The notes beneath the pieces were generated by a model. That model searched no databases and was not told where the DNA came from. It saw only the letters and a program-made list of their open reading frames with translations. A stretch of 64,000 bases of DNA from Halarcobacter sp. (lineage in GTDB: Bacteria; Campylobacterota; Campylobacteria; Campylobacterales; Arcobacteraceae): positions 62,001-126,000 of the forward strand of contig JAQYVX010000007.1 in the NCBI GenBank assembly GCA_030145305.1. Reading direction: 5' to 3'. The translations under genes were made by a program, and so were the position numbers. Shown in pieces: positions 24,337 to 33,637 of the stretch (positions are counted from its first letter, which is position 1; each line of letters starts with the position of its first letter).

Positions 24337-25692
24337 TTATCTAGGTAAACCAGCAGGTCCACCTGGTCCTTGCATTTGAGACATCATATTTTGAAGCCCT
24401 TTCATGCCACCTTTACTTGAAAGCTTCTTAGCCATCTTAGATGCGTTTTTAAACTGCTTTAAAATTTTATTGATTTGCATTTCAGATAAACCGCAACCTT
24501 TAGCAATTCTTTTCTTTCTACTTGGATTCATCAAGCTTGGAGTTTCTCTCTCTTTTGGTGTCATAGAACCTATTAAAGCTTTGATTCTTTTAATCTCATC
24601 AGAATTCTCAAAGTCCATATCTTTTATAGGTCCTGCCATTTGTGAAAGTCCAGGAATCATTCCAATAATTGATTTCATAGATCCTAATTTACTCATCATT
24701 GCAAGTTGGTCTAAAAAGTCATTAAAGTTAAATTCACCTTTTTTAATCTTTTTTGAAACTTCTTTTGCTTTTTTCTCATCAATAACAGCAGAAGTTCTTT
24801 CTGCAAGTCCTTCAATATCACCAGCACCCATAAGTCTTGAAACAATTCTATCAGGAATAAATACTTCAAGATCTGGCATTTTTTCACCATTACCAATAAA
24901 TCTTAAAGGAACACCTACTTGATGAGAAAGTGAAATTGCAACTCCACCTTTAGTATCACCATCGTACTTAGATAAAATTACTCCATCGATTCCAATTTTT
25001 TCTTTAAATGTAGTTGCTGTTTTAGTTGCATCATGTCCAGTTAAAGCATCAGCTACATAGAAAACTTCATCAGGGTTAACAGCTTTTTTTATATCATCAA
25101 GTTGAGACATAAGCTCATCATCAATTGCAAGACGCCCTGCTGTATCTATTAAAAGTACATCATAAAGTTCTTTTCTTGCTTTTTCTTGTGCACCACGAGC
25201 AATTTTAACAGGATTGGTTTCATTATCATCATAATAAATATCAACTTCAATTTGTGCTGCTATTTGTTTTAACTGCTCAACTGCTGCTAACCTTTGTAAA
25301 TCCGCAGCTGCAACTAAAACTTTTTTCTTTCTAGTTTTTAAATAGTTTGCTAGTTTTCCAGTAGTTGTTGTTTTACCACTACCTTGTAATCCAGTCATTA
25401 AAATAGTTGTTGGAGGAGTTGAAGCAAAAACAAAACCTTGTTTACCTTCAGTTGTTAATACATTTGTAAGTTCACTTTGTAAAGCTTTTAAAAATGAGTT
25501 TTGACCTATTCCATTATTCTTAGTTTCTAATTCAATTGCACTTATTAACTCTTTTGTAGTTTTATGATGAACATCAGCTTTTAATAATGATTTTTTTAAT
25601 TCTGCTATTGCTTTATTAAGTGAAGCAACATCATCTTTATGTCTAATTTTATTTACTGCATTTTTAATCGAACCGGTTAATGAATCAAACAA
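24337..25692 (-). CDS. ffh: Signal recognition particle protein Ffh
   Basis: Ffh with 4.5S RNA targets membrane proteins to FtsY. The protein (451 residues) has the N domain, the G domain with GLQGSGKTTT, the DTAGRL G3 motif and SKYDGDTKGG, and the C-terminal Met-rich M domain ending with GPGGPAGLPR. An in-frame ATG at 25704 lacks a ribosome site, whereas GGAG six bases before TTG 25692 gives the standard FDSLTGS start; I therefore choose TTG. The row ffh-rpsP-khpA-rimM matches that of Helicobacter. Confidence 0.96.
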   Translation of the reverse strand: MFDSLTGSIKNAVNKIRHKDDVASLNKAIAELKKSLLKADVHHKTTKELISAIELETKNNGIGQNSFLKALQSELTNVLTTEGKQGFVFASTPPTTILMTGLQGSGKTTTTGKLANYLKTRKKKVLVAAADLQRLAAVEQLKQIAAQIEVDIYYDDNETNPVKIARGAQEKARKELYDVLLIDTAGRLAIDDELMSQLDDIKKAVNPDEVFYVADALTGHDATKTATTFKEKIGIDGVILSKYDGDTKGGVAISLSHQVGVPLRFIGNGEKMPDLEVFIPDRIVSRLMGAGDIEGLAERTSAVIDEKKAKEVSKKIKKGEFNFNDFLDQLAMMSKLGSMKSIIGMIPGLSQMAGPIKDMDFENSDEIKRIKALIGSMTPKERETPSLMNPSRKKRIAKGCGLSEMQINKILKQFKNASKMAKKLSSKGGMKGLQNMMSQMQGPGGPAGLPR

Positions 25693-25796
25693 AACTATCT
25701 CCATATTTTATAAATTTTGTGGATTTTACTGTTTTATTTCTTTAAGAGAGTTGAAAGTGCTATACATTTAAGTTTAATTTAAGTTTTATTGTAGAT

Positions 25797-25825
25797 AGAA
25801 GCCCTTTTTATAGGACTTCTTTTTA
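25797..25825. terminator. Hairpin terminator between ffh and the pseudouridine synthase
   Basis: Arms AGAAGCCC (25797-25804) and GGACTTCT followed by TTTTT on the plus strand form a 7-8-base-pair stem with one mismatch. It is 18 bases past the stop of the minus-strand pseudouridine synthase gene, so it probably ends that transcript. Confidence 0.5.
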
Positions 25826-25842
25826 TTTATATTTCTTAATTT

Positions 25843-26592
25843 TTAATTAAATTCATACACTCTGAATTCTCTTGGTTCTTTTGATTCAAAAGTATAATCA
25901 AAAATTTGTGTTTTCTTAGAATGTAATAAAACTCTATTTATATTAGCAGCTGGTTTTCCATAAATTGCATCACCAATTATTGGTAAGCCAACAGAATTTA
26001 GATGAACTCTAATTTGATGTGTTCGTCCTGTATCAATTACTATTTTAATTTTTGATTTATTACCTTCTACTAACATTGGGTAAACTGTAGATTTTGCAGG
26101 TTTACCTTTTCTTGCATCAATTTTTGATTTTGCTACACCTCTATTTTTTGCAGTTAATATTGGTTTATCAATTTCAATTTCTTCAATAACTTTTCCATCA
26201 ACAATTGCTACATATTCTTTGTATACTCTATTTGCTTTAAATTCTGCAATTGCTTTTTTCTGGAACTCTTCATTTTTTGCGAATAACATTACTCCGCTTG
26301 TTTCTTTATCAAGTCTATTTAGCATTAGAAAATCTGGAAATTTTCTAGCAACTTCATCACTTGTTAAAAAAGCAGGTTTATCAACTGCTAAGATATCATC
26401 ATCTTGAAATATCATCTTAATACTTGCAATCTCTTTTACAGAGAAAACTGTATCATCTTCAATTTCACCACGTGCAATCATTACTTTCTTTCCTGCTGCT
26501 CTTACAAGTCCTTTATCAATCAAATCTTTTGCTTTTGAATTTGAAATTCCTTCTTGCTTTGCTAATACTTTATATGCTTTATCGTATGCCAT
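25843..26592 (-). CDS. RluA-family RNA pseudouridine synthase with S4 domain
   Basis: The 249-residue enzyme has an N-terminal S4-like RNA-binding part (1-55) and a catalytic domain with NRLDKETSGVMLF, where the Asp is the catalytic nucleophile; the usual HRLD His is Asn. RTHQIRVHLNSVGLPIIGD follows. It modifies uridines in rRNA or tRNA; the target cannot be told from sequence. It ends one base before the waaA stop region on the same strand, so the two genes are probably co-transcribed. Confidence 0.9.
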   Translation of the reverse strand: MAYDKAYKVLAKQEGISNSKAKDLIDKGLVRAAGKKVMIARGEIEDDTVFSVKEIASIKMIFQDDDILAVDKPAFLTSDEVARKFPDFLMLNRLDKETSGVMLFAKNEEFQKKAIAEFKANRVYKEYVAIVDGKVIEEIEIDKPILTAKNRGVAKSKIDARKGKPAKSTVYPMLVEGNKSKIKIVIDTGRTHQIRVHLNSVGLPIIGDAIYGKPAANINRVLLHSKKTQIFDYTFESKEPREFRVYEFN

Positions 26593-27738
26593 TTATATTT
26601 CCTTTAACTCTTTTACAATAGGAGAGATATCTCCCTTTTGTGTTAGAGTTGATTTTTTTATATTTTTTATATTTTCTAATTTATTTTTTAATTCATCTTT
26701 TTTAACTATTTGATAATTATTCACACATTCAAAAAGAGATTTTTGATTAAATATATTCTCACCACTTATAAGTTTGCAATTGAAAAATGCTGGTTCTATT
26801 GGATTATGTCCACCAATATTTTCAAAAGCTCCACCTAATATTACAACATCAGATATTGCATAGATATTATTTAACTCACCTAATTTATCAACTAAAATTA
26901 TATCACTATCAAAATTTTCTTTTTGTGAAAATCTATGATATGACAAATTATTCTTCTTAGCAAACTCTTTTATTAATAAATCTACCTTTTCAAATCTTTC
27001 AGGATGCCTTGGAACAATCACTAATTTCCCAAACTTCCTTTCATAAGAATTTAAAATCAACTCTTCTTCTTTTTCATGAGTACTTCCAGCAGTTATTAAA
27101 ATATCATCTGCTTTCTCAAATACTCTTGTTATTTTTGGAAGTTGAGCTAATTTTATATTTCCTATTACTTCAACATTTTTTGCACCTAGTTCTATTAATC
27201 TTTTTTTATCAATATCAGTTTGAGCAAATACTTTATCAATATTTGCAAAAACCCTTTTATAAAAAAAAGAGAACTTCTTATAAGACTTATAAGATTTATC
27301 TGAAATTCGTGCATTAATTAAAAATGTTTTTGTATCTTTACTTTTTGCACATAAAAAAAGCATATACCAAAGTTCTGCTTCCATAACGACTAAAGCTTTT
27401 TGTTTTTTTACCCAAAAAGGTAAAAAGATTTCAAAAGGTAGATACCTTACATTTGAAGTTAATTTTTTAGCCTCTTCATAGCCTGTATTTGTAATAACTG
27501 ATATATTTACTTCATCTTCTATTAAATCAATAATCGGCTTTATAGCTTTGGCTTCACCCATAGAACAAGTATGAAACCAGATTTTTTCTTTTTCAAAACT
27601 TTTGTTATTTGATAAAAAAAACTTTGAAGGAATTGCTATTTTATATTTTGGAGTTCTTGCTTTAAATAATAGATAGGGAATTGCTGCTAAATAAATTATG
27701 CAGCTAAATAAATAATAAGTTATACTAAAAAGGCTCAA
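26593..27738 (-). CDS. waaA: 3-deoxy-D-manno-octulosonic acid (Kdo) transferase WaaA
   Basis: WaaA adds Kdo to lipid A precursor at the inner membrane. The 381-residue protein has an N-terminal membrane-anchoring helix, the acceptor domain motifs IWFHTCSMGEAKA and FWVKKQKALVVMEAELWY, and the donor domain with LITAGSTHEKEEELIL, VPRHPERF and GGHNPIEPAFF, all typical for this GT-B enzyme. Start TTG 27738 follows GAGG by seven bases. It follows the zinc-ribbon gene directly. Confidence 0.95.
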   Translation of the reverse strand: MSLFSITYYLFSCIIYLAAIPYLLFKARTPKYKIAIPSKFFLSNNKSFEKEKIWFHTCSMGEAKAIKPIIDLIEDEVNISVITNTGYEEAKKLTSNVRYLPFEIFLPFWVKKQKALVVMEAELWYMLFLCAKSKDTKTFLINARISDKSYKSYKKFSFFYKRVFANIDKVFAQTDIDKKRLIELGAKNVEVIGNIKLAQLPKITRVFEKADDILITAGSTHEKEEELILNSYERKFGKLVIVPRHPERFEKVDLLIKEFAKKNNLSYHRFSQKENFDSDIILVDKLGELNNIYAISDVVILGGAFENIGGHNPIEPAFFNCKLISGENIFNQKSLFECVNNYQIVKKDELKNKLENIKNIKKSTLTQKGDISPIVKELKEI

Positions 27739-27740
27739 TA

Positions 27741-28457
27741 CTAAGCCTCTTCAGTTTCTTCTTTATATAAAATTCTTCCACAATGAGGACAGTTAATAAT
27801 CTCATCTGATTTAATTACTTCCGCATATGTTTTGTCATTTATTTTCATATAACACCCATAACAAGCTTGGTCAATTACTGGAACAACAGCTGAATCTTTT
27901 GCCCATCTTCTAATTTTTTGGTAGAATGTTAAAATTTTATTATCAAATTTCTCTAAAAGTTCACCTCTTGATTGAGAAACTACATTTCTTTCTTTGTTAA
28001 TATCTTCAATTGCATTATCAACTGCAACTTGAATCTCTTTAATTGATTCTTCTTCTTCTGTTAATTTTACTTGTAATTCTTTTAATGCTTCTTCTTTAGC
28101 AACAGTAATTTTATCAAGTCTAATAATCTCTTCATTTGCAAATGAAATTTGCTCTTTTGCAATCTCTTCTTCTAATTGTAAAGCTTTTAATTCTTTCTCA
28201 TTTGAGATTTCATTATTCTTTTTTGAAATATCTTCTAGTTTAGTTTTTAACTCTGCTAAGTGGATATTGTTTTTTGTTCTTTTTGATTTTACATCATCAA
28301 TTTGAGCATATGTTTCATTAATTTGAGTTTTAAAACTCTCAGCTATTTCTACAAATGTAGATAACTTTGCTTTTTCATTCTCTATTTTTGGTTCAAACAT
28401 ACTAATAGAGCTATCAAACTTTGATAACTTAACTAAATCTCGTAAATATTTATTCAA
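27741..28457 (-). CDS. flgZ: Zinc-ribbon coiled-coil protein, HP0958/FlgZ homologue
   Basis: The 238-residue protein has a long antiparallel coiled coil (about 5-185) and a C-terminal zinc ribbon with CYGC and CPHC pairs. It matches HP0958 (FlgZ) of Helicobacter pylori by layout and by its neighbours (Nif3-like gene and glyQ, as in HP0958-HP0960). In H. pylori that protein stabilises RpoN (sigma54) and affects flaA mRNA. Start TTG 28457 has AGGAG six bases upstream and overlaps the previous gene by eight bases. Whether it keeps a flagellar role here is unknown. Confidence 0.85.
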   Translation of the reverse strand: MNKYLRDLVKLSKFDSSISMFEPKIENEKAKLSTFVEIAESFKTQINETYAQIDDVKSKRTKNNIHLAELKTKLEDISKKNNEISNEKELKALQLEEEIAKEQISFANEEIIRLDKITVAKEEALKELQVKLTEEEESIKEIQVAVDNAIEDINKERNVVSQSRGELLEKFDNKILTFYQKIRRWAKDSAVVPVIDQACYGCYMKINDKTYAEVIKSDEIINCPHCGRILYKEETEEA

Positions 28458-29205
28458 CCGTTTCTCCTTGGGTACAAAACTTAAATGGATTTTTTGAAGC
28501 CCTTATTATAGCTTTTAATTTATTTATTTTCAAATAATCCTTGATTAGTCCCTCTAACAAGGGGCTAAAGTGTTTCTCACTTTCATAGTGTCTTATGTCA
28601 ATTAATGAAATACCTCTAGCCTTTGCTTCCATAGCATCATGATATTTTATATCACCTGTTATAAAACAATCTGCTTTTATTTCGCTAATCATTGACATTC
28701 CTGCACCTGTAACTAGTGCTACTTTTTCTACTTTTTCACTGCACTTAACATATTTTAAATATTTAAGTCCAAGTTTTGAAGATATTTTATTTGCAAAAGA
28801 AGAAAAAGTATCATTTACTTTTGCATAACAAATATACTCATCACTGTTAATTACATCTAAATCTAAAATCTCGCTTGCAACATATTTATTTAAATGTGTA
28901 ATATCAATATTAGTATGCATACAAATAAGTGCAATGTTTTTTTGAATTAAGATTCTAAGTAATTTGGTACTGTAAGAATCAAAATTTATTTTTTTTAATG
29001 GTGAAAAGATTAAAGGATGATGAGTTATTATTAATGAATTTTCTTCAATTTCATCTAACATCTGTTCATCTAAATCAATAGAAATATAAACTTGTTCTAG
29101 CTTATCATCTAAAGAACCTACTAATAGTCCTGAATTATCCCATTTTTCTTGTAATTCAAAAGGAGATAATTCATTTAAAAATTCGTAAATATCTTTTAAT
29201 ATCAT
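28450..29205 (-). CDS. Nif3-like dinuclear metal-centre protein (YbgI family)
   Basis: The 251-residue protein carries the family metal-ligand motifs LIITHHPLIFSPLKKI (about residues 59-74) and CMHTNID, and a C-terminal RHYESEKHFSPLL segment. Family members bind two metal ions and resemble GTP cyclohydrolase I type 2; the reaction is not settled. It lies between glyQ and the HP0958-like gene, the order known from Helicobacter. Confidence 0.9.
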   Translation of the reverse strand: MILKDIYEFLNELSPFELQEKWDNSGLLVGSLDDKLEQVYISIDLDEQMLDEIEENSLIITHHPLIFSPLKKINFDSYSTKLLRILIQKNIALICMHTNIDITHLNKYVASEILDLDVINSDEYICYAKVNDTFSSFANKISSKLGLKYLKYVKCSEKVEKVALVTGAGMSMISEIKADCFITGDIKYHDAMEAKARGISLIDIRHYESEKHFSPLLEGLIKDYLKINKLKAIIRASKNPFKFCTQGETVE

Positions 29206-29208
29206 AAA

Positions 29209-30093
29209 TTAAATTCTACCTATTCTTTTTAATCTATCTTGTTCTTGATTTTTGTACAATACAGCACATCCTTGAGCTAATTCACGTACCTTCAAGATAT
29301 AGTTTTGTCTTTCAGTAACTGAGATAGCTTTTCTAGCATCAAGAGTGTTAAAAGCATGTGAGGCTATCATACATTGATCATACGCAGGAAGAGGTAAACC
29401 TTTTTCTAAACATACCTTACACTCTTTAAAAGCATCATCAAAATGTCTAAATAACATATCAACATTTGCTACTTCAAAATTGTATGTTGAAAATTGATAT
29501 TCACTCTCTTTATGAACATCTGCATAAGTTGTAATTCCATGCTCGTTTTTATTCCAAACAATATCAAAAACAGAATCAACTCCTTGTAAATACATTGCAA
29601 GTCTTTCCGTTCCATAAGTAATTTCAACAGCAACAGGATCACAAGGAAGCCCTCCTACTTGTTGAAAATAAGTAAACTGTGTTACTTCCATTCCATCAAG
29701 CCAAACTTCCCAACCAAGTCCCCACGCACCAAGTGTTGGAGATTCCCAGTTATCTTCTACAAATCTAATATCATGTTTTGAAATGTCAAGACCTAAGTAC
29801 TCTAAAGATTGTAAATATAAATCTTGAATATTATCAGGACTTGGTTTTATCAAGGCTTGAAACTGATAATAAGCTCCAAGTCTATTTGGGTTTTCACCAT
29901 ATCTTCCATCAGTTGGTCTTCTACTTGGTGCCACATAAGCTGCACTCCAAGGAGTTGAATCCAAACTTCTTAAAATAGTTGCAGGATGGAAAGTTCCAGC
30001 TCCTGCTGGTATATCATAAGGTTGAACTATATTGCAGCCTTGTTGGGCCCAAAATTGTTGTAACTTTAATAGAATTTCTGAAAAAGTAATCAT
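29209..30093 (-). CDS. glyQ: Glycyl-tRNA synthetase alpha subunit
   Basis: GlyQ holds the aminoacylation site of the heterotetrameric glycyl-tRNA synthetase. The 294-residue sequence has the hallmark N-terminus [19 protein letters not shown], then [16 protein letters not shown] and [17 protein letters not shown]. glyS is not adjacent, which is common when the two genes are separated on the chromosome. Confidence 0.98.
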   Translation of the reverse strand: MITFSEILLKLQQFWAQQGCNIVQPYDIPAGAGTFHPATILRSLDSTPWSAAYVAPSRRPTDGRYGENPNRLGAYYQFQALIKPSPDNIQDLYLQSLEYLGLDISKHDIRFVEDNWESPTLGAWGLGWEVWLDGMEVTQFTYFQQVGGLPCDPVAVEITYGTERLAMYLQGVDSVFDIVWNKNEHGITTYADVHKESEYQFSTYNFEVANVDMLFRHFDDAFKECKVCLEKGLPLPAYDQCMIASHAFNTLDARKAISVTERQNYILKVRELAQGCAVLYKNQEQDRLKRIGRI

Positions 30094-30327
30094 TTATTTA
30101 ATTCCTAATGCTTTATTAATTTTATTTTTTTCAAAACCACAAATCCACTGATTTCCTATTAAAACTACAGGTGCGCCTTTGCATCCATGTTTTTTACAAT
30201 CACTAAAAGCTTTTTTATTTGTGGAAAGATCTATAAGATTATATTTAATCTTTTTTGCTTTGAAATAAGCTTTGGCTTCATTGCACCATTTACAGTTTTC
30301 TAGTGTAAATAGTGCAACGGGTTTCAT
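30094..30327 (-). CDS. Glutaredoxin-like protein
   Basis: A 77-residue thioredoxin-fold protein with redox motif CKWC at residues 12-15, the cis-Pro segment KGAPVVLI and a C-terminal helix. It would reduce disulfides or mixed glutathione disulfides. It abuts glyQ and overlaps purE by one base, so it is probably part of the same transcript. Specific partner unknown. Confidence 0.85.
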   Translation of the reverse strand: MKPVALFTLENCKWCNEAKAYFKAKKIKYNLIDLSTNKKAFSDCKKHGCKGAPVVLIGNQWICGFEKNKINKALGIK

Positions 30328-30821
30328 TATAGAATTACTTCTATGCTAGCTGAATCAGTTTCAACTTTTTTTGCTTGAACTATTCTATCTTCTTTTAATT
30401 TAACAGCTAATTCTTTATCTGAAATTGCTAAAATTTGTATTGCAAAATATGCAGCATTTATAGCCCCACTTCTACCTAATGCAACAGTCCCAACAGGCAT
30501 ACCAGCAGGCATTTGAACAGTTGAAAGCATAGCATCCATACCATCCATTGCTCCACCTTTCATAGGTACTCCAATAACAGGTTTCGTTGTAGCTGCTGCT
30601 AATGCACCTGCAAGGTGTGCAGCCATTCCAGCAGCAGCAATAAATGCAACTGCACCTTTTTCTTCAGCTTCTTTTATGTATTTTTTAGTTCTCTCTGGAC
30701 TTCTATGTGCAGATGAGATAATAATTTCATATTTAACATCAAACTTTTCAAAGGTATCAGCACAGTGCTTCATAATTTCATAATCAGACTTGCTTCCCAT
30801 AATAATCGATACAAAGTTCAT
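30327..30821 (-). CDS. purE: N5-carboxyaminoimidazole ribonucleotide mutase PurE
   Basis: PurE moves the carboxyl group of N5-CAIR to give CAIR in purine synthesis. The 164-residue protein has MGSKSDYEIM, ISSAHRSPERT, AAAGMAAHLAGALAA and VGVP-like MKGGAMDGMDAML. No purK lies nearby. Confidence 0.97.
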   Translation of the reverse strand: MNFVSIIMGSKSDYEIMKHCADTFEKFDVKYEIIISSAHRSPERTKKYIKEAEEKGAVAFIAAAGMAAHLAGALAAATTKPVIGVPMKGGAMDGMDAMLSTVQMPAGMPVGTVALGRSGAINAAYFAIQILAISDKELAVKLKEDRIVQAKKVETDSASIEVIL

Positions 30822-30860
30822 TTTTTTCCCTTTTAATTTTTATAAATGGACAATATTATA

Positions 30861-32168
30861 TCAAAAAGTTTCTAACAGTTTTATAATCTTAGAAGATTTT
30901 AGTTTTGACCAGCCTTTAAATTTATGCATAATAAGTGATTCATTTCTAAAAATGAATTTACTAAAATTTTTTGATTTATCTTTTACATAAATCACTTTTG
31001 ATAAAGGATATTTTGTAAAGTTCTCATTTAACTTCGAATCAGTAAAAATCACAAGCGTTGGAATGAAAAAAGCATCAGCTAAATGATAAGTTGCAGTGTT
31101 AACAGTAAAAATCTTTGACATATTTGAGATAATATAAGAAAAATCTAAAAAGTTTCTGGAATAAGTTGATAAATCAACATATCTGTCATCATCAAATTTA
31201 TTATCTATTCTTATAGCTGAAACTATAGTATAATCAGGCATTTTTATAAGTAAATCATTTAATAAACTAATTGCAATTTCTTTTGGTATAGATTTTGTAA
31301 TATCAGCAGAATAAGGATGAAAAAGTAGAGTTTTTCCTTTTAATTTGATATTTTGCATCTTTTCTACTAACTCTTTTTTTACTTTATAAGAATCAAGATT
31401 TATCGTATTATATTTCTCATTTTGTGATATTTTAGAATAATCTATCCCAAATTTATAAAGCCAAGCATCGATATGCGATAAATTTTTATAATAAGATCTT
31501 TTTGTAACTGAACTTGCATCAATAAAAAAATCATAAGAACAAAACTCTTTCACATCAATTGATAAAGCTGAAACTTTGTTAATAAAACTTTGATTAGCAA
31601 AAATCATTTTATCTCTTGAATAGTATTTGTTTTCAGAAGCATTTAAATAAATATCAATTTTTACACTTTTAAATTTTTTACTTAACTTTTCATATAAAAT
31701 TCTCAAAGCTGTACAAGAACAAATCATTTCAGAGATTGTTAGTCCTGGGTTTCCAATAATTATTAAAGAAATATCTTCTTTTAATATTCCTTCTAATTGA
31801 TTATCTAAATTTTCTTTTTTTTCATTTAAATACAAAGAATCAAAACTATTCTCTTTTTTTTCTATATGCTTAAATTTTTCATATCTTAAATCTAAGTTCT
31901 TTATTATCATATATTCATTGAGATTTAAAACTCCTAGTTCTTTAGGAAAAGAGCTAAGATGTCTTATTTTCATTTCTTTAATTACACTAGCTTTATAGTT
32001 ATCACCAACATTTGTAAAAACTCTTTTTAAGTCTTCAAAATCTTCATAGCTAGATATATAAACTGTTTCATTTAAAAGATTTGATGGATTTTTTAGTTTA
32101 AGATATTTAACTAAAGTTCCATCTGTAGTTTTAATATTGATATTTTCACTTACTCTAAATACAACCAT
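30861..32168 (-). CDS. Glycosyltransferase family 9-like protein, no named substrate
   Basis: The 435-residue protein has a GT-B-like layout: a Rossmann start (LIIIGNPGLTISEMIC, about 132-147) and a C-terminal half with LLFHPYSADITKSIPKE and FTVNTATYHLADAFFIP. The latter recall the heptosyltransferase nucleotide-sugar domain with its conserved 'HxA' segment. The first 130 residues are an extension with no recognised family. It could be an LPS or flagellin sugar transferase, but key residues are only loosely conserved. It follows the U32 gene by three bases. Confidence 0.6.
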   Translation of the reverse strand: MVVFRVSENINIKTTDGTLVKYLKLKNPSNLLNETVYISSYEDFEDLKRVFTNVGDNYKASVIKEMKIRHLSSFPKELGVLNLNEYMIIKNLDLRYEKFKHIEKKENSFDSLYLNEKKENLDNQLEGILKEDISLIIIGNPGLTISEMICSCTALRILYEKLSKKFKSVKIDIYLNASENKYYSRDKMIFANQSFINKVSALSIDVKEFCSYDFFIDASSVTKRSYYKNLSHIDAWLYKFGIDYSKISQNEKYNTINLDSYKVKKELVEKMQNIKLKGKTLLFHPYSADITKSIPKEIAISLLNDLLIKMPDYTIVSAIRIDNKFDDDRYVDLSTYSRNFLDFSYIISNMSKIFTVNTATYHLADAFFIPTLVIFTDSKLNENFTKYPLSKVIYVKDKSKNFSKFIFRNESLIMHKFKGWSKLKSSKIIKLLETF

Positions 32169-32171
32169 TTC

Positions 32172-33479
32172 TTAATTACTACATGTACCTTCTAAATTTG
32201 GAACTTCAGCATTTTTAACTCTTAACATAGTAAGATATGGAAGTTTTCCTGGTAATTTAATTTTATTTGTATTTCCACTATGAACTGATTCAAGTTCTTT
32301 ATTACTTTCAGTTAAAATCTTTTTAAAGTTTATATAATATTTGCCATCTTCTTTTTTATATATTTTTCCAATTTCATTTTCAACTTCTTCAATTTTTGCA
32401 TTTAAAGGAGCAAAAATTTCTGTGTCTTCATTTGCATAGGTTTTATATTTACACATAAAATGTTCTTCATCAGAAGTTACAAGTCCACTAACTTCATATG
32501 AGCCAGTGCTCAATGCATATTCATGATTTTGAGTGTCATTTTTTTCAAAAGGTCTATGAATTAAATAAGCATCAGTAAACCCTCTATTTTTCGTAGTAGC
32601 TAACTCATATTGATATTTTGAAGCATCAAATTTATTATCATAGAAATCATCTATTGCTGATCTGTAAGCAAAAGCAGTAACTGCAGCATAATAAGGTGAC
32701 TTCGTTCGTCCTTCGATTTTAACAGAATCTACAGCCCCACTTTCTAAAATTTCATCAAGATGTGAAGCTAAATTCATATCTTTTGCATTAAAAATATATG
32801 TTCCAACACCAGGTTCTTCTTCTAACCTAAAAAGTGAACTATGATCTTCATTCGCTGCATATAAAGTATATTCAAATCTACAATCATTTGCACAACTTCC
32901 TCTATTTGGGACTCTTCCCATTTGTACCGCTGATACTAAACAACGTCCTGAATAAGCAAAACACATAGAACCATGAACAAAAATTTCTATTTCCATATCT
33001 GGAAGAAGTTTTTTTATCTCTTTTACATCTTTTAAAGAGATTTCACGTGCTGCTATTATTCTTCTAACACCCATATCATAATAAACTTGGGCATCTAAAT
33101 AATTCATAACATTCGCTTGAGTTGATAAATGAATTGGAATTTGCGGTGCTAATTCTCTACATAATCTTACAACTCCTGGAGCTGCAACTATTAAAGCATC
33201 TGGTTTTAGCTCAGCCATTTGAACAATATGTTTTTTAAGTAATTCAATTTGAGAGTTGAAAGGAAAGCCATTTATTGTTGCATAAACTTTTTTACCTCTT
33301 GCATGTGCGTAATCAATACCTTCTTTAAAAGTTTCAAAAGTGAACTCTTTTCCACTTCTAATTCTTAAACTAAAATGACTCACGCCACCATATACAGCAT
33401 CAGCACCATAGTTAAAAGCAATTTTTAATTTTTCTAAATTTCCTGCTGGAGAGAGCAGTTCTGTTTTGTTATTTTTCAT
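32172..33479 (-). CDS. U32 family protein, TrhP-type tRNA uridine hydroxylation enzyme
   Basis: Family features are ELLSPAGNLEKLKIAFNYG at the start, GADAVYGG, VHGSMCFAYSGRC and a second Cys pair in RGSCANDCRF. The four Cys fit an iron-sulfur cluster site. Enzymes of this group (TrhP/YegQ) make 5-hydroxyuridine at tRNA position 34 from prephenate, though they were named peptidases. An earlier in-frame start at 33524 is possible, but the ATG at 33479 has AAGGA and begins at the conserved region, so I use it (435 residues). Confidence 0.88.
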   Translation of the reverse strand: MKNNKTELLSPAGNLEKLKIAFNYGADAVYGGVSHFSLRIRSGKEFTFETFKEGIDYAHARGKKVYATINGFPFNSQIELLKKHIVQMAELKPDALIVAAPGVVRLCRELAPQIPIHLSTQANVMNYLDAQVYYDMGVRRIIAAREISLKDVKEIKKLLPDMEIEIFVHGSMCFAYSGRCLVSAVQMGRVPNRGSCANDCRFEYTLYAANEDHSSLFRLEEEPGVGTYIFNAKDMNLASHLDEILESGAVDSVKIEGRTKSPYYAAVTAFAYRSAIDDFYDNKFDASKYQYELATTKNRGFTDAYLIHRPFEKNDTQNHEYALSTGSYEVSGLVTSDEEHFMCKYKTYANEDTEIFAPLNAKIEEVENEIGKIYKKEDGKYYINFKKILTESNKELESVHSGNTNKIKLPGKLPYLTMLRVKNAEVPNLEGTCSN

Positions 33480-33604
33480 AATTTTCCTTATGTGTTTACA
33501 AGACACAGTTTGATAATTTCGCAATTATATCTAAACTTTTTATAAAAAAGATTTTGTAAAAAGTTAGTTAAACTTTATAAGGAAATTTTTCATTTAGAAA
33601 ATAA

Positions 33605-33637
33605 AAAAAGAGTTAATATTTTAAATTAACTCTTTTT
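33605..33637 (-). terminator. Hairpin terminator overlapping the recN 3' end
   Basis: A 13-base-pair stem (33605-33617 with 33625-33637), A-rich on one side and T-rich on the other. It contains the recN stop and the last few codons. It separates recN from the U32 gene downstream. Confidence 0.75.

Noticed and set aside
24404-24922. 172-codon open frame on the plus strand inside ffh
   Set aside because: Mirror frame of a strongly conserved gene; no ribosome site and no recognisable protein features.
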